Positions 1 through 9,380 of a stretch of 64,000 bases of DNA are shown here, in pieces. The stretch is from NCBI GenBank assembly GCA_037447655.1, contig JBBHKE010002640.1:237467-301466 (forward strand), written 5' to 3'. The notes under the pieces were generated by a model. That model did no database searches and had not been told where the DNA came from. It saw only the letters and a program-made list of their open reading frames with translations. The position numbers and the translations under genes are program-made. The first letter of the stretch is position 1. Every line of letters starts with the position of its first letter. This stretch comes from Zygnema cylindricum (lineage: Eukaryota; Streptophyta; Zygnematophyceae; Zygnematales; Zygnemataceae).

Positions 1-1054
1 TTGATTTGTGAAAAGAGTATGTCAAACTTTCTGCTCTGTAGAAAAATAGCTTAAGTATATACACTTGATTCAGAATCATTCATATTTATTACCAAACCGC
101 GTTGATTCTAGTTTGCTTTAACATTTGGCAAGGAAACAAATTGCTTCTCTTACACCCTAACTGCTGCAAGCAGATGAGTACCAGGCTACCAGCTACATAG
201 CCAAGCAGCTTCAACACTGCTGCAGGAATCTTGGCAGCAATTTGATTTTGTCTTCCAAGACCTTCTTTGTCCTTGTCCCTTAGTCATGTGGTTTCCACAG
301 CTAATAATGTGACTGCCACAAATCAAAGTAATCGTACAGGAAAACGTACATATCGTACAGCCGTCTGTACGATTGTTGCGACACTATTGGCCAGTAACGC
401 CACAATATGTATCATATGCCCTACCAGTGGTGCAGTATTCCCTTACATCACAATATGTGATGTCTACATCATCTGCATTTGAATCAAACATGCATGGACG
501 GAAAAAGGTACAGCTGTAACCTAATGTAGCTTTATCGTACACTTTATGGTACACTTAAGGGGCAAATAATGTCTACGATCAATCTAATTGATATTTCGAC
601 AGCCTTGTATGTCATGTTTGTATTTGTACAATTGTACGAATAACCGTGTTCTGAGAGATATCAAACGCCCAGCGTAAATAAGGACACACAATTATGTATT
701 CATAACAGCTCGGCTTTAAACAAGTAAAAAGTACAAACGCTTGACGTTTTCTCACCGACTTCCACGGTTAACACCTTTCGGTTCTATGCCCAACCAGCGA
801 CGAGCGTGTCAAGTGCGAAATCTTACTTTGAAGGTCTGTTCTCCCAAATAGCTCCACGTAAATCGCGTCGTTTCTGTTCGTACAGTACCAAAATCTGTAG
901 GGAGACGTTTTAAATCATCTACAAGAACTGACCGAAAATCTGCGATGAACCAATCACCTTGCAGCGGTCGAGTGTCACGTGGCAAGTGTCGGTGAAACGT
1001 CCACCTCCTCCCGTCGACAAACATAAAATATTCAAGTCAGGCCTGTTCTCCATT
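1..1054. other. unassigned repeat-like DNA, no gene seen
   Basis: No ORF here has recognisable protein features. The sequence is rich in the tetramer GTAC and in TGTACG/CGTACA strings, as is most of the first 24 kb. It therefore looks like part of the same repeat territory rather than a host gene. Positions 300-430 weakly resemble 20130-20230 (both contain GGCCAGTAACG). Confidence 0.4.
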
Positions 1055-1650
1055 AGGCGGTCCCAGTAAACATGCGGATACGTCTATTTCTAGTGTTTAC
1101 TGGCACGGCCTTCCATTATGTCGTGCCAGTAGACATCGTTTCTCAATTATGATTGGCGCCAGTAGGTTTGTTTTCAGATTCTTAAAATCTATAAATATTC
1201 TTCAAGCTGAAAATCTGTACGTAATATTTGTACGGGTGGAGGTAGTTAATGATTCGTACGAAAATTTTGCGACCAGATTTTCATTTTGAAATTGAAAATC
1301 AAAATTTCGGAACGTAATGTCAAAAAGGCGCCGCAAACTTTTAAGGTCAGCGGATGTCAGAAGGAGCGTGCGAAGATATTTCGGTTGACCTTCATACACC
1401 ATGGCGGAAGGCACATGGCGTGTACGACGTGTTCGATTCACATTGCCTGTTCGTGGTGGATTTTTTTTCTAATTTTCACGTGTACCAATGGTACGCGACC
1501 AGTGTGAAGAAACTCTCCTCCCGAGGAGAGTCTCTTCACACTGGACGATGTGCGTGATTGCCTCGCGAATCTAAAAAAGTGAAAAATCCAACGGTCGACA
1601 TTTACGCCTATAATATCGGAGCCATCCAGTAGACATGTTTCGTCATGTTT
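1055..1650 (-). repeat. inverted partial copy of the duplicated unit's right end
   Basis: Read on the minus strand, this stretch aligns by eye with the right part of copy B and its flank (about 17880-19280). Shared landmarks in matching order are the CACCTCCGC-type block, the CAGATTTTC block, the GGCGGTCCCAGTAAA block and a central GAGGAGAGT palindrome. It lacks the 779-bp insertion of copy B. The homology continues past the A/B duplication junction, so it represents the ancestral arrangement. No coding capacity is evident. Confidence 0.7.
1499..1544. repeat. 46-bp near-perfect palindrome
   Basis: Two arms of about 22 bp (outer CCAGTGTGAAGA, inner ACTCTCCTC / GAGGAGAGT) pair with one mismatch outside the centre. 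The same inner arms occur at 17993-18038, and a related hairpin lies at 22745-22779. It could extrude as a cruciform or be a remnant of a foldback element. Confidence 0.85.
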
Positions 1651-3190
1651 TGTCATAACTTTTAAAATATAACTCCAAATAGCGTGATTCTTTTGCGGAC
1701 GTCTACCAAATTTAGTACTCTATAATCATAACACCTAAATATCCCTTTATAAACAAGTTCGATCCGCTATTGCTGTTACATGCAACATTATTGAAGACGC
1801 GTCAGCACGACATCGGAAATATCGGGAATGGATTCGTGGATTTAATTCTCCGATTTTCCTACAATTGCAACGGGAGCCAATTCAATATCTAATCCAAGGT
1901 TTTTTTTAGGAGATGGTTCTCAATGGAAACGTCACACTAAATCATTTCCGTATTATGTCATTCCCACAATTTCACCAAGGAAGTTAACGAGATGCTCCAC
2001 CGTGAATCTCTATTAGCATTATTAAAACAATATCGGCGTCCCTAGATTCTCGCCCTTTACCCTGAATATTAAATAGTATTAGCAACACGTGCTGAAGTTT
2101 TTTAGCGCAAATTATTTAAACAGTTCAACAGCAGCCACTTCACTCGAGATTGGTTCATAAACAATAAAACTAATATAAAGCCCACACTTATAACCTTTTA
2201 CCCCAACAACTGTTCACGGTGTAATGTTGCCCACTGACTAGACAATCTACTTCCTTATGCCAGTCAAACATAATATAGTTGAAAGAGATTTGGTCATATG
2301 CAATAAACAATATTTCCCTACAAAAAAAATAGAAGAAAAACTAAAAAAGACTACGAAATACCCTTACGTATCTTTAATGACCCTAAATGTCATACAATCC
2401 CTAAAACATACATTAAATATGCTATCAAGATCTTCACATCCACTTACAAAAATAGTAAACAAAAAAAACATAAAAACCTTGATTCGATGCATTAAGCGAA
2501 AAATAAAATAACCTCGCCTGTTGTGACTACCTTTAATATTTGAAAGTAACACTGCACCGCACATATATACCATATTTATATAGATACCAAAATAATAATT
2601 TATTATTGTAACGAAATACTATTACAAGCAACAATACAAACGACTTTGGAGCAAAACATATTATGAGTAAGTTAGTTAAAAAATGTTATCAATACAATGT
2701 GTGAATTTAAATCAAATAAAAAAACGTTTTATTTAATTATATTCATTAGAAGAGTAGTGGACAACGTATAAATGTATATACAATATTCAAACTTGTAAAT
2801 TTGTAACCCTTAAAAATACTTGGTGCCTTCAAACAAACGTTATCTAATATAGAAGATAGTGACATATGCATTGTATTCATGTATTGGGCAACAAAACCGA
2901 ATCCGTTTGGTTATAATACTATCATAATAATTTTGCATTAAAAACAAATATTTACACCTTTGTTCGACATTTTATGTAATTATTACATTTAAAAAAATAA
3001 GACATGGAAAAATGGTAAAGAGTAAAAATATACGTAAAAAAATGTGAAAAGGAATGCAACTAAAAAAACAATTGTGATGCGATGTCGAAAATGACACTAT
3101 TTTATTTTATATATAAATTTGCAAAAGGTGATATTTGGTGTTACTTAACAAACGATAAATTTTATTTGTAGTATAGCATTTACAAAATAA
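1651..3190. other. AT-rich intergenic DNA
   Basis: This is AT-rich sequence with no supported gene. The longest ORF (2257-2511, plus strand) is lysine-rich, has no known motif and looks like a chance ORF. A short MITE-like element at 1998-2221 is listed separately. The last five bases (3191-3195, AACAT) are the left copy of the copia target-site duplication. Confidence 0.5.
1998..2221. mobile_element. MITE-like element, CACCGTGAA termini
   Basis: It starts CACCGTGAATC with ATTAGC following, and ends in the inverted CACGGTG followed by TA. Length (224 bp) and termini match the better preserved members at 15732-15947 and 31834-32040. The left flank is TC rather than TA, and only about 9 bp of terminal inverted repeat survive, so the boundary is tentative. 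Confidence 0.45.
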
Positions 3191-3195
3191 AACAT

Positions 3196-3649
3196 TGTTG
3201 AAAATAGGTAATTAATAGTGCACTTCTCTATTTTAGTTATACTTTAAAGAGAGAAATAGACCATGTCCTACAATGACGTACAATAAATACATCGCCCATT
3301 GTACCTTCTTGTACTATATAGTGTTCCTATTAGACTAGGGTTTAGTAGTAGGTAGTCGTGAGTAGGCAGACCAAGACTTGGTGATATTTAGGTACCTCTC
3401 TCTAAGAGAGCTTGTAACTATAAAAGGTCATATTTGACCAGCCATAACTTACTGCTCAAGGGAGCAAATCCAATGATTTTTTTTGCGTTTGACTCAACAG
3501 AGTCTTGTCCTCACAAAGGTGAGGGTGGTCATAATATTTGTGTGTCTGGGCGGCACTTATTCAGTGGGAAAGTGGAAGGGGAAAATATTATTATAGAGGC
3601 TTTACATAGGCAGCTCATTTTGTGGGTCAATGGAGACCACATAATTGCA
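3196..3649 (+). repeat. 5' LTR of the copia element
   Basis: This 454-bp repeat begins TGTTGAAAATAGG and ends ATAATTGCA. It aligns along its length with 8162-9049 apart from the insertion there. It holds a TATA-like TACTATATAGTG stretch near 3313, upstream of the presumed transcription start. A short ORF at 3434-3670 is simply open LTR sequence. Confidence 0.93.
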
Positions 3650-3663
3650 GGTTATGGGCCCAC
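3650..3663 (+). promoter_or_regulatory. primer-binding site, half-tRNA type (initiator Met)
   Basis: GGTTATGGGCCCAC directly follows the 5' LTR. It is complementary to the anticodon stem-loop of plant initiator tRNA-Met (GTGGGCCCATAACC, from established knowledge) rather than to a tRNA 3' end. Priming from a cleaved internal tRNA fragment is the known mode of Drosophila copia and several relatives. Confidence 0.85.
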
Positions 3664-3689
3664 CCTCTAGGGTGCCCATATTTGATGGA

Positions 3690-4868
3690 TCAAACATTTT
3701 ATATTGGGAAATGATGATGGAGGGAGAACTATTTGAGAAGCATCTATGAGGCATAGGGTCTAGACATATTCGATGCCCACTTCCACCTGGGTTTGGAGGG
3801 GCACGTTTTTCTGGCACCTCCGTCACTACAGTAGCTAGAACAGTTGCCACCATCACCGAGAATGAAGATGAGGAAGGAGAGGAGATTGTCATGGAAGGAT
3901 AAAAGGGAGGAGTTGCAACTCAAGTGACACCATTGCCGAAGGCGATACCGATAACAGCACCACCAACAACGCTGAAAAGGGTTCAGACTGACAGATCAGA
4001 GAATGAAAAGTGAAACTATAAAGAAAAGGTTGATAAGCTCTTAATTCTTAAAAGTGTAGCAAAGGGCATTGCCATTCCCCTTATGCATGTCAAATCTTCA
4101 TCTCAGATTTGGATATCACTAGAAAACAAATATAAGAGTAGATCATTGCAGCAACAATAGTTACCAGAAAATAAGATTGCAGCTTTTACTTATAAGGGAG
4201 GAAGCATAAATAACTATTCTAATGATTTAGCAGCATTGTTGGGATAGCTAGAGAGTAAAGGTAACTCATGGTTTGAGAGACAAAGAGTGAACACATTAAT
4301 GATGAAACTACTTGAAGAGTATGAGAATATCATTAACCGATTGTAGGACATAGGAGATAGCAATAGGAATTGGGATGACACAATGGGCATGATTTTAGTG
4401 AAAGAAAGCACCATAAACCTTGGGAGAGGGAGTCCAAGTGTTCAAGCATTTTCTGCAGAAGTTGATTGGCGGAAGCGTGATGAGGAGAGAGGGAAAGATC
4501 CCTATCAAAACTTTGGTGGAAGAGGACAAGGAGGTGGCAAATTTGATAGATAGGGGAGAGGAACTTCTTGACGAGGATTATGTCACTTTTGCAAGGAACC
4601 GGGACACTATATGGGAAGTGGCGAATTTGATAGACAGGGGAGAGGAAATTCTCGACGAGGATTATGTCACTTTTGCAAGAAACCGGGACACTATATGGCA
4701 AAGTATGTCAAACTTGCAGATCTTCGACTGAAAGAGAGACAAGTAACCTCAAAGAATGGAGGAAAAAAAAAGGCTTTCCTGACTCAAGTTCATGATGAGG
4801 AAGAGGACGAAGAAACCGAACCGGAAGAGGAGCTTGAGGAGCTTTTTCTGAATTCGAAAAACACTTAA
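3690..4868 (+). pseudogene. copia gag remnant with zinc knuckle
   Basis: The conceptual reading starts just after the leader (DGSNILYW-like) and runs to an acidic C-terminal stretch (EEEDEETEPEEELEEL, about 4795-4845). Several TAG/TGA stops and frameshifts interrupt it. The nucleocapsid knuckle (CHFCKxPGHYM) is present twice through an 84-bp tandem duplication. In both copies the final cysteine of the CX2CX4HX4C motif is absent; the second copy has TAT at 4704-4706. The protein would have formed the virus-like particle and bound RNA; it cannot be functional now. Confidence 0.85.
4533..4700 (+). repeat. 84-bp tandem duplication of the gag zinc knuckle
   Basis: Units 4533-4616 and 4617-4700 are in register and near-identical. 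Each encodes a GRG-rich linker plus CHFCK(E/K)PGHYMG/A. The length is a multiple of three, so the duplication itself preserved frame. The first unit has two stops the second lacks. Confidence 0.9.
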
Positions 4869-4899
4869 AAGCATGTCGACATTCCACGGAGACAAATTA

Positions 4900-5265
4900 T
4901 GATTTCAGAGGTAAAATGGATCTACTCGAGGATGGGTGGATCATAGACTCAAAGGCCTCAATGCATATTTGCAAAGATAAGAGGTGGTTCACTAAACTGG
5001 GACAGATCCGAACAGTTGAGATAGAGTATTGAGATGGTAGAGTATAAACCACAAGTCTAGTTGGAACTGTTGACTTGAAGGTTTTAGTTGATGGAAAAAC
5101 CTCAATTTTAGCACTCTTAGACGTTCTTTACATTCCACAACTTAGCAAGAGCCTAGTCTCAACAACTGTTCTAGATGAAAAGGAGTTTGAAACTGGAACT
5201 AAGAAAAGAATCTTCATAAAAGCTTTGATAATGAGGTTTATTTCATAGTTGAGAATGGCAGTCAA
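4900..5265 (+). pseudogene. copia aspartic protease remnant
   Basis: The active-site region reads WIIDSKASMHIC (about 4934-4972). The DSG triad of retropepsins is DSK here (4946-4954), so the catalytic glycine position is altered. It is followed by the typical VLYIPQLSKSLVS stretch (about 5122-5160). Stops at 5031 and 5047 and a frameshift near 5210 end the frame. Confidence 0.8.
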
Positions 5266-5268
5266 GGA

Positions 5269-6130
5269 ATGTTCATAATTGTTCTTTGCAATGAAAAGGG
5301 TGTTCTCTACTCGTGTGCAAGTGAGATGATGCTTTCGCCCAAAAGGTTGGGCCATGTGCACCTAGATAGATTAAAGAAAATGAAGAAAAATGTAATAGTA
5401 GAGGGTATTAGTTTTGAGGTTGGTGAGACTTTCGATGATTGTAGTGGATGTGCCCAAGGGAAGATTCATAGACTTCCATTTCCAAAAGCAACCACACTTA
5501 GGAGAGAGAAAGTGTTAGATCTAATTCACACTGATGTTTGGGGACGTGCTAGGTATGCTTCACTTGGGGGGAAGAGATAGATGTTAACCATCACATATGA
5601 TTGGTCTACATACACGAAGGCATACTTTATCAGACATAAGTCAGAGGTATTGAGATGTTTCAAAGAGTATAAAGTATGGAGTGAAAAACTACATGAAACC
5701 TCAATAAAAGAGATAAGAAGTGATAATGAGAAAGAATACACCATAAGGGAATTTGAAGAATATCTTAAAGAAGAAGGAATTCATCATTAGAAAACTGTAC
5801 CCTATAATCCGGAACAAAATTGAATAGCACAAAAAGTGAATATAACTTTATGAGATATGTCTAGAAGTATGTTAATTGATAAAAGGATACGGTTGTAGTT
5901 TTGGGCCGAGTCTACGAACTATGCTAATTTTATCAAAAATAGAGTCATAACTTCCGCAAATAAAGAGGAAACTGCGTATGAGAGGTGGACAGGAAGAAAG
6001 CGTGATTTGTCTAGTTTGAGGGTGTTCGGAAGTCAAGTCTATAGTTTGGATTTCGATAAGACTAAATGGAAGTTATAGGGGAGAGGGAAACCAGGATATC
6101 TTGTTGGATATGATGAGAGCACAAAATGAT
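5269..6130 (+). pseudogene. copia integrase remnant, catalytic Glu lost
   Basis: The N-terminal HHCC zinc region (LGHVHLDRL ... CSGCAQGKIHRLPF) lies at about 5346-5490. The first catalytic aspartate is in HTDVWG (about 5527) and the second in IRSDNEKEY (about 5716-5742). Where the third catalytic residue is expected, the frame reads N-stop-I-A-Q, so a TGA at 5821-5823 and Gln (5830-5832) replaces Glu. Further stops lie at 5579, 5788, 5851 and 5896. The downstream RVFGSQVYSLDFDKTKWK and GYLVGYDEST stretches match the usual copia integrase C-terminal region. Confidence 0.87.
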
Positions 6131-6135
6131 GCTAA

Positions 6136-6600
6136 GTGTATGACTTGAAAAAAAAAGATATAATTTTGGTAAAACACATAGTGGTGATGAATGAAGAGAA
6201 GTCCATTGATCCATTCAAATATAATAAGGAAATCAAAATCAGATTTGAAACGGATCAGTTTTTTGACTTTGACTTTGACTTTGAAGAGAAGGAAGATAGA
6301 GAAAAAGAAAATTTTGCGAATCTACCAAAGGAGAAGGAGGAAAAGACAACATCCGAAGCAACGCCACAATACGAAGTAGAAACCGATGAGGAACTTGATA
6401 AGACACTATAATTGGAAGATAGGGGAGCTGAAAATCTTCCTAAACATTACCCAAGGATGCCTTCTATATCGGCGTCCGATTTTGAAAGGGGAAGAAGAAG
6501 TAGTAAACGAATTAAAGAAAGACAAGTAAATAACCAACTCACAAATGTGTCTCACCCAAATGAACCTCAGACATACTAATAGGCCATAAACACACCACAC
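6136..6600 (+). pseudogene. copia integrase C-terminal / linker region
   Basis: This is an open but low-complexity stretch. An acidic (DF)n run (about 6265-6285) and a K/E-rich tract precede the RRSSKRIKERQ-like motif at about 6490-6525, which commonly leads into copia reverse transcriptase. A stop at 6409 separates the two halves. Only the position within the polyprotein identifies it. Confidence 0.6.
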
Positions 6601-6624
6601 AGTAGCCAGTGGATCACTAGTATA

Positions 6625-7344
6625 AATGAAAAAATGGCCTCCATCATGGAAGTCAATTCATGGGAGTTGGTAGATTGCCCACCGAACCGAAAACCGATCG
6701 GATGTAAGTGGATTTTTAACCTTAAATTAAACCCAGACAATACCATTGAGAGGTACAAAGCTAGGTTGGTTGCAAAAGGTTATACTCAAAAGGAGGAGAT
6801 AGACTATGAAGAAACCTTTGTACTAATAATCAGATTTCCTTCTGTTAGAATTCTCTTAAGTTTCGCCTCAGCAAAGGATATGGAAATACACCAGATGGAT
6901 ATTAAAACGACCTTTATGCACGCAAAATTGGAAGAAGAAATTTACATGAGGCAACTAGAAGGATTCACGGAAAGTGGGGAAAAAAATATGGTATGCAAAC
7001 TGATAAAATCACTTTATGGGCTTCAACAATCCCCAAGACAATGGAATATAAAGCTTGACAAATTTCTGACCGGTTTAAGGTATATCAAAATTAGTTCAGA
7101 TCACTCCATATATTTATTCGAGGACGAGAATGGAGTGATATTTATTGCTATTTATATGGATGATTTGTTGGTATTAAGCAAGTCGTTAGATAAGATTAAC
7201 AAACTAAAACAGGATCTTAGTAGTCTTTTTGATATGAAAGATCTCCGTGAAGCAAAGTACATTTTGGGAATTCAAATGGAGAGAGATAGAGGGAATACGA
7301 TTATAACACTCACTCAAAAAGAAGCTATCGATAATATGCTATAA
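6625..7344 (+). pseudogene. copia reverse transcriptase (RVT_2) remnant
   Basis: This is the best preserved domain. WELVDCPPNRKPIGCKWIF leads in, followed by RYKARLVAKGYTQKEEIDYEETF, the motif-A region MEIHQMDIKTTFMHA and SLYGLQQSPRQW. The catalytic box is YMDD (7153-7164), where YVDD is usual in copia. Motif A reads DIKTTF rather than the common DVKTAF. The frame is open for 236 codons to TAA at 7342-7344, and the downstream connection is broken by stops. Confidence 0.92.
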
Positions 7345-7353
7345 ACATTTTAG

Positions 7354-8148
7354 ATGGAAAAAGCAAACGGATGTACTTCTCCCAGGGAGCCGAAGAAAGT
7401 GTTTGAGGGGAGTGAAAAGAGAGGAATATTGATCATTAATGAGGAGATGGATGGGAGAGAAAAACAATTTATGGAAAATATCCCTTATCGGCAGATTATA
7501 GGAAGTTCAATCAATTTTATGAACTGTACCCGTCCGGATATAGCTGTAGCTATAGGGGTCCCTAGTAGAAGTCTAAATGATCTAAATAAGAGAGACTAGG
7601 AGGTTGCCAAATGAGTGATGAGGTATCAGGTGGGGATAAATGAATTGTGGTAGCATTAGGGAGGGGAGCACACTGACATCACCACCTCGAGTGATGTTAG
7701 TTATGGAGATGTGCCTTTAAGGCGGTGTACAACTAGATATGTGTTGCAAATTGGATCTGGTGCATTTTGTTGGAGTAGTAAGCAACAAAAAGTAGTTGTT
7801 CAGTCCACTATGGAGGTTGAATACATGGCTTATTGTACTGCCACTAAAGAATTAATGTGGGTTACATCTCTTCTTGAAGAACTTGGGTTCATGAAGTTCG
7901 GAGCTCAAAATGTTTTTTGTGATAATCACGCTACTAACTCTATTGCAGTTAGTCCGAAACATCACTTCAAAGTTAATCATATGGATATTAGACTAAGCTT
8001 TGTCAAAGAGAAGGTAGAAAATAAAATCATTATACTGGTTCAAAAAACTAATAGAGAAATGATTGCAGACATGATGACAAAACCAGTGCCTTCCCCTATG
8101 TTGATTTATTGCAAAGAAAACGGTGGATTAAAATTGGAAAGTTATTAA
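7354..8148 (+). pseudogene. copia RT connection and RNase H remnant
   Basis: The thumb/connection piece (PYRQIIGSSINFMNCTRPDIA) occupies 7480-7545. After several stops between 7597 and 7660, the RNase H frame runs 7711-8148. It has FCWSSKQQKVVVQSTMEVEYMA (STxEAEY becomes STMEVEY), then ELMWVTSLLEELG and FCDNHATNSIA. The closing signature is HMDIRLSFVKE ... ADMMTKPV. The stop at 8146-8148 sits just before the polypurine tract, as expected. Confidence 0.88.
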
Positions 8149-8150
8149 GA

Positions 8151-8161
8151 ATTAAGGGGAG
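8151..8161 (+). promoter_or_regulatory. polypurine tract
   Basis: The purine run AAGGGGAG (part of TTAAGGGGAG) ends immediately before the TGTTC that opens the 3' LTR. This is where plus-strand priming would occur. Confidence 0.75.
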
Positions 8162-8221
8162 TGTTCAAAAGAGGTAATTAATAGTTCACTTCTATATTTT
8201 AGTTATACTTTAAAAAGAGAG

Positions 8222-8656
8222 AGTGAGGAGCAAAGGCACGCCATGGCTGCCGCCATATTTAGAAAGTGGCTGATTTTGAAGTAGAGGATATTTTACCAAA
8301 ATGTTGCCTATATCCGGATTTGAAACTGGGTGTGTGGTTCACTATGTAGTCGTTCGCCTTATCCACTAAGGCGTCACTAAAACGATACACATGATGGATT
8401 TCAAAAATATATAAACATTAACGAGACGGCTAATTAACACCAAAAAAACGAAAATAAATGATTCATACACGTACGCGAATCTGAACCGTGTAAAACATGT
8501 TTTGATTGGACGACCAACATTCTAGCCGCCACCCGAAGTGAGCTTTTGGCGGCATTCGGAGATTGCGTCACGCAGAACCATGTGGCGCCGCATTATTTGA
8601 TACCATAGAAGATGGGAGGAGGAACCATGGCTCCCGATTTGAGAGGTGTCATCTTG
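8222..8656. mobile_element. insertion within the 3' LTR, possible tRNA-derived SINE
   Basis: This segment is absent from the 5' LTR, so it was inserted after copia integration. It shows no convincing terminal inverted repeats. On the minus strand it contains a tRNA-like head (see 8316-8380). Exact ends and a target duplication are blurred by the GA-rich flank (GAGAG occurs at both sides). Confidence 0.6.
8316..8380 (-). other. tRNA-like sequence with pol III box A/B
   Basis: Read on the minus strand, CGCCTTAGTGGATAAGGCG resembles the D-arm and box A of a tRNA (closest in look to tRNA-Arg). GTTTCAAATCC, about 30 nt downstream, fits box B. The anticodon and acceptor stems do not fold convincingly, so this is a tRNA relic rather than a tRNA gene. 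Confidence 0.45.
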
Positions 8657-9054
8657 TAGACCATGTCGTACAATGGACGTACAATAAGTACATCGCCCAT
8701 TGTACCTTCTTGTACTATATAGTGTTTCTATTGGACTAGGGTATAGTAGTAGGTAGTCATGAGTAGGTAAACCAAGACTTAGTGATATTTAGGTACCTCT
8801 CTCTAAGAGAGCTTGTAACTATGAATGTCATCTTTGACCAACCATTATTTACTGCTCAAGGGAGCAAATCCAGTGATTCTTTTTGTGTTTGACTCAAGGG
8901 AGTCTTGTCGTCATAGGGGTGAGGGTGGTCAGAATATTTGTGTGCTTGGGCGGCACTTATTCAGTGGGAAAGTGGAATGGGCAAATATTATCCTAAAGGC
9001 TTTACATAGGCTGCTCATTCTGTGGTTTAATGGAGACCACATAATTTCAAACAT

Positions 9055-9380
9055 AATAACACTATTATTTTGGTTATCGATGTCTTTACCATGCATAGTC
9101 AGTAAATAACATAAAAATAAATATAAACATCGCATGTTGTGAAATAGTAAGAAGTGGTATTTCTTGCTTCACATTTACGTCCATACATTATCTTTTAATG
9201 TTTTTTTGTTCCACAATTTTAATTTTAATGTTGGGATAAACTCGACATAAACAATATCGACCATACACGGGGTGGAGTTAAGTGTGATATAATTTGTTTT
9301 ATGCATATTTATCTGACACACATTTTACGCTTTTTCACCTTTTAACGAATCCATAACCACACTATGGTAGGGTCGCTCTC
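9055..9380. other. AT-rich spacer right of the copia element
   Basis: No ORF, repeat or signal stands out. It is the continuation of the pre-insertion target sequence and ends where copy A of the large duplication begins. Confidence 0.4.

Larger units (their letters stand above)
3196..9049 (+). mobile_element. Ty1/copia LTR retrotransposon, degenerate, with 5-bp TSD
   Basis: The element is 5,854 bp. It opens with a TGTTG-starting LTR, then a primer-binding site and gag, protease, integrase, reverse transcriptase and RNase H in copia order. It closes with a polypurine tract and a second LTR ending in CA. The flanks AACAT (3191-3195) and AACAT (9050-9054) are an exact target duplication, which proves the boundaries. 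The internal region carries many in-frame stops and frameshifts plus lost catalytic residues, so it is non-autonomous and old. The two LTRs differ by scattered substitutions and by a roughly 435-bp insertion in the right one. Confidence 0.95.
8162..9049 (+). repeat. 3' LTR of the copia element, interrupted
   Basis: It begins TGTTCAAAAGAGG and ends ATAATTTCA. It aligns with 3196-3649 except for about 435 extra bases after the TTAAAAAGAGAG block (roughly 8222-8656). The flanking AACAT at 9050-9054 is the right target duplication. Confidence 0.92.
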
